Below the pieces are notes generated by a model. The model saw only the letters and a list, made by a program, of their open reading frames with translations, had not been told where the DNA came from and made no database searches. Below are positions 1 to 6,186 of a stretch of 6,607 bases of DNA, in pieces. Source of the DNA: an uncultured Micrococcales bacterium (GTDB lineage: Bacteria; Actinomycetota; Actinomycetes; S36-B12; GCA-2699445); assembly GCA_903915555.1 (NCBI GenBank), contig CAIWTL010000175.1, positions 1 through 6,607 on the forward strand, given 5' to 3'. Positions within the stretch are counted from its first letter, which is position 1; each line of letters starts with the position of its first letter. The position numbers and the translations under genes were made by a program.

Positions 1-349
1 CCGGACCGACGTGACCTTCACATGTCCCAAGGGAGATGTGGCGCGGGCGCTCCAGTCGCTCCTGGATGCCCAGAGCGTCATCGGTTTCGAGCGACTGGCG
101 AGTGACGAGGGGATCGCCAAGGTGTCCCTGGTGGGTGCCGGGATGCGTTCCCACCCCGGGGTATCGGCCACGTTCTTCGAGGCGCTCTCCAATGCCGATG
201 TCAATGTCGAGATGATCTCCACCTCCGAGATCCGCATCTCCGTCGTGACGCGGACGGAGTCCGCCAACGCGGCGCTTCAGGCCGTCCACACCGCTTTCGG
301 GCTGGATGCCGACGGCGAGGCCGTCGTCTACGCAGGCACCGGCCGCTGA
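1..349 (+). CDS. lysC: Aspartate kinase, C-terminal ACT region (5' end outside window)
   Basis: Aspartate kinase phosphorylates L-aspartate, the first step toward lysine, threonine, methionine and diaminopimelate. Only the last 115 or so residues of a protein usually near 420 residues are present. The frame is open from base 2 (RTDVTFTCP...) to the TGA at 347-349, so the true start and the kinase domain lie upstream and the first ATG at 11 is internal. The visible part is the end of the first ACT domain and the whole second one. It carries the family signatures VSLVGAGMRSHPGV and VNVEMISTSEIRISVV and the usual actinobacterial ending EAVVYAGTGR. These ACT domains bind the feedback effectors lysine and/or threonine. 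In many actinobacteria asd follows directly; here the next gene is a tRNA. Family assignment is near certain. The subtype of feedback control cannot be read from this fragment. Confidence 0.95.
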   Translation, partial: RTDVTFTCPKGDVARALQSLLDAQSVIGFERLASDEGIAKVSLVGAGMRSHPGVSATFFEALSNADVNVEMISTSEIRISVVTRTESANAALQAVHTAFGLDADGEAVVYAGTGR

Positions 350-361
350 CCACGGGTGGTG

Positions 362-382
362 TCGGGCAGGAGGGCTGCCTGG
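362..382 (+). terminator. Hairpin after the aspartate kinase gene, possible terminator
   Basis: GGCAG (365-369) pairs with CTGCC (375-379) across a GAGGG loop. The stem can be extended outward by one C-G pair and two G-U wobbles to 362-382. It begins 13 bases after the TGA. No T-run follows, so it would be a weak, non-canonical actinobacterial terminator at best. It also occupies the place where a -35 box for the tRNA promoter would be expected. Role is inferred from position only. Confidence 0.3.
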
Positions 383-384
383 GC

Positions 385-390
385 TAAACT
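385..390 (+). promoter_or_regulatory. Possible -10 element for the tRNA-Pro gene
   Basis: TAAACT fits the actinobacterial TANNNT -10 pattern and would start transcription near 397, about 50 bases before the mature tRNA 5' end at 446, leaving a short leader for RNase P to remove. I find no convincing -35 hexamer 16-18 bases upstream. The tRNA could instead be transcribed by readthrough from the aspartate kinase gene. Confidence 0.25.
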
Positions 391-445
391 CGGAGGGCTT
401 CAGAGGTGACCCTGGTCGGCAGCGGCCCAGGCGTTCCTCGAGAGG

Positions 446-522
<77 letters not shown>

Positions 523-523
523 C

Positions 524-553
524 GACCCCGACCGCCAGTCCGCGGTCGGGGTC
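524..553 (+). terminator. Rho-independent terminator of tRNA-Pro, shared with the convergent lipase gene
   Basis: A perfect 12-bp stem (524-535 with 542-553) encloses a six-base loop (CAGTCC). On the plus strand it is followed by CTATTTGTTG, a moderate T-rich tail, so it should stop the tRNA transcript. On the minus strand it begins at the base right after the lipase TAG (556-554) and lacks a T tail, so its action on the lipase mRNA is less certain. The whole convergent gap is only 31 bases and the hairpin fills nearly all of it. Confidence 0.75.
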
Positions 554-2257
554 CTATTTGTTGATCACCTGGGACGAGCACCCCGACTTCACGCGGCCGG
601 CGAAGGCGTCCGACAGGAAGTCGTCCATCCGCGAGCCCTTGTAGGCGGCGTTGCCGTTGTCGGCCAGTTGGTACATCGTGCTCAGATGGCTGGCCGGCGA
701 CGTCGGACCGGCAGCGATCAGGTCCAGGCTCAGCCCGGTCGTCCGGCACATGCCGGTGTCACGGAAGTTGTCGTACAACTGCCGCGACATGCAGTCCCGG
801 GCGGCCGGAACGGACGTTCCGGGGTGCTGGCAGTAGATGAGCGTGTCATCCATCCCCTGGGCGATCGTGAGCGGTGCGTACGACCCGTCAGCCTTGCGCG
901 GGATCTTGGTGAAGGGGTTCTCGCCCTCCGGCCCCGGCATGTTGTATTCCAGCCAGCGGCACCATTTCTGCAGACCCTTCTTCCCGGGATCGTCGAGGCA
1001 GGTGCGGTCCAACTGCCCCTCCCACACGCCCTGGGCGTTGGGCGCACCCCAGACCGGGGGCACGAAGAAGGCGTTGCCGCCCGGGTCGGTCAGGAACCGG
1101 TTCGTCTCAACGGCGAGAGCCGGCAGGGTGGTGCCGTTGATGCACAGTTTCGACACGGTCTCCGCTGTCTGGACGCCACCGCCGTCGTCGGGCCCGGTGA
1201 GCACTTTGTCGATCGCGGGCTTGATGCTGCGCGGGTAGCCGGGGAACGACGCCTTCTTCGCCGGTGTCGCCTCCTGGGCGTAGTCGGCCCAGGACGCCAT
1301 CACCTGGGAGAAGAGGATCGGCCCGGTGGCGCCGATTTTCAACGGCCCGATCTCCTCCAGCGCTGCATGCATGTCGAGGTCGGCGAGATGCCGACCGATC
1401 AACGACGCCGGATCACTGTCCGTCGCCACGAAGGATGACGCGGGCACCACGGCCAGGACACCCACCTGCTTGATGGGGGGCTGCTTGTTCAACTCCGTGA
1501 CGCGGTAGTACTTCCGTGCCAACTGGCCGGCCCAGATGGCGGCGTGGCCACCCTGGGAGGCACCCCACAGTGCCAGTCGCCACGACGACTTCTCCCGATG
1601 GGCGACCTTCTTGGCGAGAGTGATGCCCGCACGAACGCTGTCCAGGACTGCGGCCCCCGCGGGGACCCCCGCGACGTAGTGCTGCTGGTACTCGGCGGAC
1701 TGGCCGAGCCCCGAGTAGTAGTCGGTGGCGGTGACCATCCGGCCCTCGTCGATCAGGCCCTGCCAGATGCCGTCGAGCGGTGAGCCTGCGACGAGGGGCG
1801 GGCCCACGACGGGTCCGTATTTGATGGCTCCGTTGCTGAGGAAGGTGTCCGGCGCGTTCGACGGTTGGCACGACTGATGCACGCCGACTGTGCCGTGCGA
1901 CCAGGCGACGACCTGGTTCTTCTGGCCCTTCTCCGGCATCAGGACGAGACCGCAGCTGGCCTGCACCTTGCGCTCGTCCACGCCCGTCGTGGTGTAGAGG
2001 ATGCGGAACATGCGCGCTCCACGGAGCAACGCCGGATCCACTGCCAACTCGCGGTGAGCCAGCAACTGCCCCGGCTTGCGGCCCGAGAGGTCGGGCTTCT
2101 GGCGGCAGGGGGATTTCGCCGCGTTGATGGGGTCGGCGGCAGCCGCGGCCGTCGTGGTGAGGGGCGGCGGGGTGTCGGGGGTGTCGGCGAGGGCCGGAAC
2201 GAGAGTGCTGCTGGCGGCCACGGTGCCGGCGACGACAAGAGCCAAGGAACGCTTCAT
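554..2257 (-). CDS. Secreted lipase/esterase, LIP family alpha/beta hydrolase
   Basis: A 567-residue protein likely to hydrolyse carboxyl esters (acylglycerols or similar lipids) outside the cell; the natural substrate cannot be told. Residues 1-24 form a signal peptide (MKRS, hydrophobic core, cleavage after PALA), followed by a Thr/Ala/Pro-rich linker to about residue 45. VVAWSHGT (117-123) is the oxyanion-hole strand. WGASQGGHAA carries the nucleophile elbow GASQG with Ser234. Asp470 or Asp471 in QGMDD is the likely acid and His524 in SPASHLS the likely base. This order and the flanking VVAWSHGTVG and ALWGASQGGHA text match the LIP secretory lipase family (PF03583). Ten cysteines (51, 102, 130, 372, 420, 433, 476, 489, 504, 560) suggest several disulphides, as expected for an exported enzyme. 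The ATG at 2257 is fixed by an in-frame TAG at 2269-2267 with no other start between. It is the last gene of the minus-strand block, 45 bases after the phosphoesterase. Confidence 0.85.
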   Translation of the reverse strand: MKRSLALVVAGTVAASSTLVPALADTPDTPPPLTTTAAAAADPINAAKSPCRQKPDLSGRKPGQLLAHRELAVDPALLRGARMFRILYTTTGVDERKVQASCGLVLMPEKGQKNQVVAWSHGTVGVHQSCQPSNAPDTFLSNGAIKYGPVVGPPLVAGSPLDGIWQGLIDEGRMVTATDYYSGLGQSAEYQQHYVAGVPAGAAVLDSVRAGITLAKKVAHREKSSWRLALWGASQGGHAAIWAGQLARKYYRVTELNKQPPIKQVGVLAVVPASSFVATDSDPASLIGRHLADLDMHAALEEIGPLKIGATGPILFSQVMASWADYAQEATPAKKASFPGYPRSIKPAIDKVLTGPDDGGGVQTAETVSKLCINGTTLPALAVETNRFLTDPGGNAFFVPPVWGAPNAQGVWEGQLDRTCLDDPGKKGLQKWCRWLEYNMPGPEGENPFTKIPRKADGSYAPLTIAQGMDDTLIYCQHPGTSVPAARDCMSRQLYDNFRDTGMCRTTGLSLDLIAAGPTSPASHLSTMYQLADNGNAAYKGSRMDDFLSDAFAGRVKSGCSSQVINK

Positions 2258-2263
2258 CCCCCG

Positions 2264-2269
2264 ACGCTA
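2264..2269 (-). promoter_or_regulatory. -10-like element placed for a leaderless lipase mRNA
   Basis: On the minus strand TAGCGT (TANNNT type) lies six bases before the ATG at 2257, so transcription would begin at or beside the A of the start codon. The only G-rich stretch (GGGGG, 2262-2258) touches the ATG and is badly spaced for a Shine-Dalgarno sequence, which favours a leaderless reading. No clear -35 hexamer is visible. Transcription by readthrough from the phosphoesterase gene is the alternative. Confidence 0.3.
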
Positions 2270-2302
2270 AACGTTCGGAGCGGCGGAAGACGGTCGAACC
2301 GG

Positions 2303-3262
2303 TCAGCTGGCGGTCAGGGTCATGACGGTGGCCTCCGGGGGGCAGAACAACCGGACGGGGGCGAACGGCGATGTCCCCAGACCAGCCGACACATGCAGCC
2401 ACGGGTCGGTCTGCGCCTCCTCCGGCCCCGGCCCCCACCACTCGGGCTCACCGGGAACGCTGCGGGGGATCCGCGCGGAAAGCCCGTGGTACTCGTGCAG
2501 GCCTTTGGCCAGGGGCGGGGGCACGTCGCAGTTGGTGACGAGTGCGCGCCCCCCCGGCAGGCAGACCTGGCCCCCGTGGGTGTGCCCGGCGATCACCAGT
2601 TCCGCGCCATCGGCAGCAAGCGCGTTCAGGATCCGCAGGTAGGGGGCGTGCACGACAGCGACGCGCACGTCGGCGTCGGGGAAGGGCCCGGCGACGTCCT
2701 CATAGTGGTCCCGCATGATGTGGGGGTCATCGACTCCACGGACCGCCCAGGTGAGGCCGCCCACCGCCATCGTCGTGGTGGTGTGGGTGAGGTCCTGCCA
2801 GCCGAAACTCCTCAGCCCTGCGACGAGGTCGCCCCAGGGCAGGGGAGGTCGACCGTGAGCGAGGCCCGAGGGACCGGCGAAGTACTTGAAGGGGTTGATG
2901 CTGGTGGGTGCGTAGTAGTCGTTGCTGCCCAACACGAACATGCCGGGGAAGTCACCCAGCGGCGCCAGGGCGTCCAGCACGGCGGAGACCGCGTGCCGGT
3001 CGGCCAGGAAGTCGCCGGTCACCACCACCGCGTCGGGGGAGAGGTCGGCGAGGGATCGCAGCCAGCGCTGCTTGTCACCCTGTGTGGGCACCATGTGGAT
3101 GTCGGAGAGGTGCAGGACGCGTTGCGGCGCCGCTCCGGGCGGCAGCACGGGGGCCGTGACAGCCCGAAGGCGGAATCGGTGTGCCTCGGCCAGCGACCAG
3201 GCGAGGGTCCCCGCCCCCACGACGGCGCCGGCCGTGACTGCACGGACGGCCCACCTGTCCAC
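2303..3262 (-). CDS. Membrane-anchored calcineurin-like metallophosphoesterase
   Basis: A 319-residue two-metal phosphoesterase. Substrate is unknown. Residues 5-25 form a hydrophobic N-terminal anchor or uncleaved signal, placing the catalytic domain outside the membrane. The metal-binding motifs appear in family order: LSDIH (Asp54, His56), TGD (Asp84), GSND (Asn114), VVHAP (His205) and AGHTHGGQ (His227, His229). The third motif is GSND, not the usual GNHD/E: Asn is kept and His is missing, a form I recall from actinobacterial relatives. The start is GTG at 3262, because the frame upstream is closed by the TGA of the preceding gene at 3268-3266, only three bases away. This makes translational coupling or reinitiation likely. 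By position it resembles Rv3683 next to ponA2 in M. tuberculosis, which fits an envelope-related role (inference). Confidence 0.88.
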   Translation of the reverse strand: MDRWAVRAVTAGAVVGAGTLAWSLAEAHRFRLRAVTAPVLPPGAAPQRVLHLSDIHMVPTQGDKQRWLRSLADLSPDAVVVTGDFLADRHAVSAVLDALAPLGDFPGMFVLGSNDYYAPTSINPFKYFAGPSGLAHGRPPLPWGDLVAGLRSFGWQDLTHTTTTMAVGGLTWAVRGVDDPHIMRDHYEDVAGPFPDADVRVAVVHAPYLRILNALAADGAELVIAGHTHGGQVCLPGGRALVTNCDVPPPLAKGLHEYHGLSARIPRSVPGEPEWWGPGPEEAQTDPWLHVSAGLGTSPFAPVRLFCPPEATVMTLTAS

Positions 3263-3265
3263 CCG

Positions 3266-3730
3266 TCACATCCCCAACGACTGTTTGACCAGGGCGGCGA
3301 GTTCCGCACCGTCGTAGCGGCCCGCTGTGGCGGGCTTGAGCTGCTTCATCACCGCACCCATCGCCCGGCCGCCGGTCAGCCCGTCCGCGTCGGCCGCGGC
3401 GACCGCCTCGTCGACGAGGCGGTTCACCTCGTCGACGGTCAGGGGTTCCGGGAGGTAGCGGCTGAGGACATCCGCCTCCGCCATTTCCTTGTCGGCGAGT
3501 TCCGGTCGCTGGGCGTCGCGGTAGGCGACGGCGGCCTCCTTGCGGCGCTTCACCTCGCTGGTGAGGACCGCGACGACCTCGTCGTCGCTGAGTTCCCTGG
3601 CGCTCTTGCCCGCGACCTCTTCCTTCGAGACAGCGGCCAGGGCCATGCGGATAGTGCCCACCGACTCGCTGTCACCGGACTTGATGGCCACGGTCAGGTC
3701 GTCGCGCAGCCGTTGCTTGAGGTCGGACAT
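3266..3730 (-). CDS. yqeY: GatB/YqeY domain-containing protein
   Basis: A 154-residue cytoplasmic, mostly helical protein, full length for the YqeY family. Visible family text includes the N-terminal MSDLKQRLRDDLTVAIKSGD, the VLTSEVKRRKEAAVAYRDAQRPELADKE segment (written in two parts as about 56-73 and 74-84), YLPEPLTVDEV, and the C-terminal GGRAMGAVMKQLKP and GRYDGAELAALVKQSL. The domain is related to the tail of GatB, the tRNA-dependent amidotransferase subunit that contacts tRNA, but stand-alone YqeY proteins have no firmly established reaction. The gene starts 42 bases after the PBP stop. A GGGGGG run touches the ATG and a CACAAT hexamer lies six bases ahead, so it may be leaderless. Its stop is three bases from, and in the same frame as, the phosphoesterase start. 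Confidence 0.93.
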   Translation of the reverse strand: MSDLKQRLRDDLTVAIKSGDSESVGTIRMALAAVSKEEVAGKSARELSDDEVVAVLTSEVKRRKEAAVAYRDAQRPELADKEMAEADVLSRYLPEPLTVDEVNRLVDEAVAAADADGLTGGRAMGAVMKQLKPATAGRYDGAELAALVKQSLGM

Positions 3731-3736
3731 CCCCCC

Positions 3737-3742
3737 ATTGTG
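3737..3742 (-). promoter_or_regulatory. -10-like element placed for a leaderless yqeY mRNA
   Basis: On the minus strand CACAAT (five of six bases fit TANAAT) ends six bases before the ATG at 3730, with only GGGGGG between. A start of transcription at the ATG would follow from normal -10 spacing. No good -35 hexamer is seen 17-18 bases further upstream. A second ATG at 3738 is out of frame. If this is not a promoter, the gene is simply read through from the PBP gene. Confidence 0.3.
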
Positions 3743-3744
3743 CC

Positions 3745-3774
3745 CGCTGGGGAGGGCCAGCGACCCGTCGGGTC
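3745..3774 (-). other. Two abutting hairpins between the PBP and yqeY genes
   Basis: CGCTGG (3745-3750) and CCAGCG (3757-3762) form a perfect 6-bp stem with a six-base loop. GACCC (3762-3766) and GGGTC (3770-3774) form a second, 5-bp stem with a three-base loop that overlaps the PBP stop codon. The two share base 3762. No T-run follows on the minus strand. They may act as a weak terminator, an mRNA-stabilising 3' end or a processing site between the two genes. Confidence 0.35.
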
Positions 3775-6019
3775 AGCCGCCGAAGTCGATGTCGGGCAGC
3801 TTGTCGAGCAGATCGGTGCCCCAGTTGCTGTCCGAGGGCTCCTCGGTGGGCACCGGCTCCGGGGCGGGCTCGTTCCGCTTCTTCTGCTCGTCGCGGGTCT
3901 GCTGCTCCTGGGCCTCGTCGATCTCGATCCAGCCTGGCCTGGGGCCGCCGCCGAAGTCCTTGTACGGCAGGTCTTGGTGGGCCCCCGCCATGGCGGACCG
4001 CCAGATGGGCGCCGGGAGGGTGGCCCCGAAGACCTCGCCGTAGTAGCTGCCGTTGACGTACACGTTTCGCATCGGGTAGCGGTATCCGCCGCGCGGGTCC
4101 CCGACCCAGACGGCCGCGGAGATCTGCGGTGTGTAGCCGACGAACCACACTGCGGACGAGGAGTCCGTGGTGCCGGTCTTGCCGCGGATGGGACGCCCGA
4201 AGTTGGCGTTCGGTGCGGTGCCGCCCCCGCCGACGGGTCCCGCCAGCAACGATGTGATCGTGTCGGCGACGTTGGAACTGAGCACCCGGCGGCACTGGGC
4301 CCGGAATTCGTAGACGCGCTTGTCGGTCTCGCTGAAGCGGATCGCGTCGACCGGGTTGGGCTTGCACCAGACACCGTCGTTCTCGAAACCGGCGAACGCC
4401 GCTGCCATGTCGAGGGGGACGACCTCGTTGGCCCCCAGGACGAAGGAGGGGACGCGGTTGAGTGGTTCCCCGTCACCCTTGCGGACGCCCATGGACTCGG
4501 CGATCTCGGCCTGGCGGCACAGGCTCACCATCTGCTCGAGACCCACGAAGAACGTGTTGATGGACCCGGCGGTGCCGGAGTACATGTTCTCGACGCCCCC
4601 ACCGCCACGCACGGTGTATGGAGGGAAGCCGTACCCCTGACAGTCCTGGAAGCCGTAGAAGGTCCGAATCGGGGGCGAGGAGATGGAGACGTACGGCGAG
4701 ATGCCCTTCTCGAGGGCGGCGGCCAGCGTGAAGGGTTTGAACGTCGATCCGCTCTGCATGCCGATCGTGCCGCCGTAGTCCTTGCGGACGTTGTAGTTGT
4801 AGGCGGTCCGACCGAGGCCCTTGGTACCCCATCGGGTGTTCTGCGCCATGGCGAGGACCCGGCCGGTGCCCGGCTGGACCATGCTGATGGCCGTGGCCTT
4901 CCGACTGGCGTCACCGACCGGGATGTAGGCCTCGGTGGCTCGCTGCGACGAACGCTGATCGCCTGGGTCGAGGGTCGTCCGGATGGTGAGGCCACCGGTC
5001 TTCAGCAGTTCCACGCGGTCCTTGCGCGACGGCCCGAAGGACGGCTCGTTGCGGATGTAGTTCAGGACGTAGTCGCAGAAGTACGGGGCGTCGGAGGTCG
5101 GACAGCCGTTCTTGAAGTAGCGCGGCTTGACGTAGCGCTTGACGGGAACCTTGCTCGCCTTGGTGTACTGCGCCTGGGTGATGTACCCCAGATCGCGCAT
5201 CCGGCCGAGCACCAGGTTGCGGCGTTCCTGGCTGGCCTTCGGGTTGCGGATGGGGTCGAAGGCGCCGGGCTGCTGGACCGTCCCCGCAAGGGTCGCCGCC
5301 TCGAGAAGGGAGAGGTCCTTCGCGTTCTTGCGGAAGTAGGTCTGGGCTGCGGTCTGGACCCCGTAGGCGCCCGATCCGAAGTAGGCGATGTTGAGATAGC
5401 CGTTGAGGATCTCTTCCTTGGTCTTGTTCTTCTCCATGGCGATGGCGAAGCGGGCCTCACGGATCTTGCGCTCGGCGCTGCGCTCGGTGGCAGCCTTCTC
5501 CTGCGCAGCGTTCTTGGCGTTGTTGAGCAGGATCATCTTGACGTACTGCTGCGTGATGGTGGATCCGCCCTGCTGGATCTCCCCGGAGCCCTGGTTGGTG
5601 ACCAGGGCGCGCGCGGTGCCGCGGACGTCCACACCGTTGTGCTCGTAGAAGCGGGAGTCCTCGATGGAGACGATCGCCTCCTGCATGCGCTTCGAGATCT
5701 TCTCGAGAGGGACGCTCACCCGGTTCTGGTCCCACAGGTAGGCGATGGTGTCGCCCTTGGCGTCGGTGATCACCGATCGCTGCGGGAGCACGGGGTCGCC
5801 GAGGTCCGTCGGGTAGGACTCGAAGCTGTCGATGGCCGTGTTGGCGAGGGCCGCCATGCTGCCGACGGCGGGCATCGCGGCACCTGCCGCCACGACTCCG
5901 GCGACGACGGCGGTGCCCGCGAAGGCGGCGACTACCGTGGTGCGGGTGCTCGGCCCCGCGGAGCGCTGGGGGGCGTCATCGGCGGGGGGCTGCTGGGGTG
6001 GGTTCTCGGGCACAGACAT
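3773..6019 (-). CDS. Class A penicillin-binding protein (bifunctional transglycosylase/transpeptidase)
   Basis: A 748-residue enzyme that polymerises glycan strands from lipid II and cross-links stem peptides at the outer face of the membrane. It has a short Pro-rich cytoplasmic tail (1-25) and one membrane anchor (about 27-50). The GT51 transglycosylase domain (about 70-260) carries IEDSRFYEHNG with catalytic Glu120, GGSTITQQYVK (151-161), RKIREARFAIAME (Glu188) and the GYLNIAYFGSGAYGVQTAA motif. The transpeptidase domain (about 345-680) has S425TFK with nucleophile Ser425, S486IN and K614TG. The CP...YFCDYV pair (Cys306, Cys315) looks like an actinobacterial feature. The C-terminal tail (700-748) is charged and Pro/Glu-rich, and no PASTA domain is visible. 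ATG at 6019 is supported by GGAGG four bases upstream. It is divergent from the wblA-like gene, as ponA2 is from whiB4 in M. tuberculosis, so it is probably that positional counterpart. Confidence 0.95.
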   Translation of the reverse strand: MSVPENPPQQPPADDAPQRSAGPSTRTTVVAAFAGTAVVAGVVAAGAAMPAVGSMAALANTAIDSFESYPTDLGDPVLPQRSVITDAKGDTIAYLWDQNRVSVPLEKISKRMQEAIVSIEDSRFYEHNGVDVRGTARALVTNQGSGEIQQGGSTITQQYVKMILLNNAKNAAQEKAATERSAERKIREARFAIAMEKNKTKEEILNGYLNIAYFGSGAYGVQTAAQTYFRKNAKDLSLLEAATLAGTVQQPGAFDPIRNPKASQERRNLVLGRMRDLGYITQAQYTKASKVPVKRYVKPRYFKNGCPTSDAPYFCDYVLNYIRNEPSFGPSRKDRVELLKTGGLTIRTTLDPGDQRSSQRATEAYIPVGDASRKATAISMVQPGTGRVLAMAQNTRWGTKGLGRTAYNYNVRKDYGGTIGMQSGSTFKPFTLAAALEKGISPYVSISSPPIRTFYGFQDCQGYGFPPYTVRGGGGVENMYSGTAGSINTFFVGLEQMVSLCRQAEIAESMGVRKGDGEPLNRVPSFVLGANEVVPLDMAAAFAGFENDGVWCKPNPVDAIRFSETDKRVYEFRAQCRRVLSSNVADTITSLLAGPVGGGGTAPNANFGRPIRGKTGTTDSSSAVWFVGYTPQISAAVWVGDPRGGYRYPMRNVYVNGSYYGEVFGATLPAPIWRSAMAGAHQDLPYKDFGGGPRPGWIEIDEAQEQQTRDEQKKRNEPAPEPVPTEEPSDSNWGTDLLDKLPDIDFGG

Positions 6020-6023
6020 ACGA

Positions 6024-6028
6024 CCTCC
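6024..6028 (-). promoter_or_regulatory. Ribosome binding site of the PBP gene
   Basis: GGAGG on the minus strand, four bases before the ATG at 6019. It is the only textbook Shine-Dalgarno sequence among the minus-strand genes and fixes this start. Confidence 0.75.
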
Positions 6029-6097
6029 AGAGTACGTGGGGAAGTTCCGTGGTCCGACAACGCTTTTGCATCACTGTGGCCACGTCGTGCACCTAAA

Positions 6098-6113
6098 TAG
6101 TCCGATAGGACTA
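6098..6113. repeat. Perfect inverted repeat TAGTCC-GATA-GGACTA
   Basis: Six-base arms (6098-6103 and 6108-6113) around a GATA spacer, in the AT-richest part of the divergent region. It could be an operator for a dimeric regulator or an RNA hairpin in a leader. The GGAC of its right arm could also pair with GTCC at 6123-6126, so two mutually exclusive folds exist. Which strand, if either, is transcribed here is unknown. Confidence 0.5.
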
Positions 6114-6135
6114 GACCTTTTGGTCCCGAAAGACC

Positions 6136-6151
6136 TGTGAGCCCTATCACG
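6136..6151. promoter_or_regulatory. CRP/GlxR-type binding site candidate
   Basis: TGTGA-GCCCTA-TCACG matches the CRP-family consensus TGTGA-N6-TCACA at nine of ten defined bases. It lies 94 bases ahead of the proposed wblA start and just upstream of, or overlapping, the -35 position for the TAATGT -10 candidate, where binding would more likely repress than activate. Identification is by consensus only. Confidence 0.45.
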
Positions 6152-6158
6152 CTCTGCG

Positions 6159-6164
6159 TAATGT
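6159..6164 (+). promoter_or_regulatory. Possible -10 element for the wblA-like gene
   Basis: TAATGT fits TANNNT. At 18-base spacing the -35 would be CTGTGA (6135-6140), which matches TTGACA at three positions and overlaps the CRP-like site. Transcription would begin near 6171 and leave a leader of about 75 bases. It is the best candidate I see on this strand, but weak. Confidence 0.25.
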
Positions 6165-6173
6165 CCGTCACAT

Positions 6174-6186
6174 CCCGCATCGCGGG
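6174..6186 (+). other. Small GC hairpin in the presumed wblA leader
   Basis: CCCGC (6174-6178) and GCGGG (6182-6186) form a perfect 5-bp stem with an ATC loop. If transcription starts near 6171 it would sit at the 5' end of the mRNA and could protect it. No partner sequence covering the start codon is evident. Confidence 0.3.

Noticed and set aside
11..13. ATG at 11 as the start of a small ACT-domain protein
   Set aside because: The frame is open to the window edge and the residues before it (RTDV) match the aspartate kinase family, so it is an internal part of a truncated-by-window gene.
377..432. GCCTGGGC / GCCCAGGC inverted repeat flanking the tRNA -10 candidate
   Set aside because: The 8-bp arms are 40 bases apart in GC-rich DNA. 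No mechanism or supporting element is visible, so chance is likely.
6044..6048. GGAAC on the minus strand as an ECF sigma (SigE/SigH-type) -35 for the PBP gene
   Set aside because: No CGTT-like -10 lies at the proper 15-18-base spacing before the ribosome binding site at 6028-6024.
6076..6083. GTGGCCAC palindrome in the divergent region
   Set aside because: An eight-base GC palindrome is too common in such DNA to call an operator without conservation data.
1865..6100. A 1411-codon open frame on the plus strand running across four genes
   Set aside because: It is antisense to the lipase, phosphoesterase, YqeY and PBP genes, all of which carry clear family motifs. Its translation is Gly/Val/Arg/Asp-rich with no recognisable domain. 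Long antisense frames are expected in GC-rich coding DNA.
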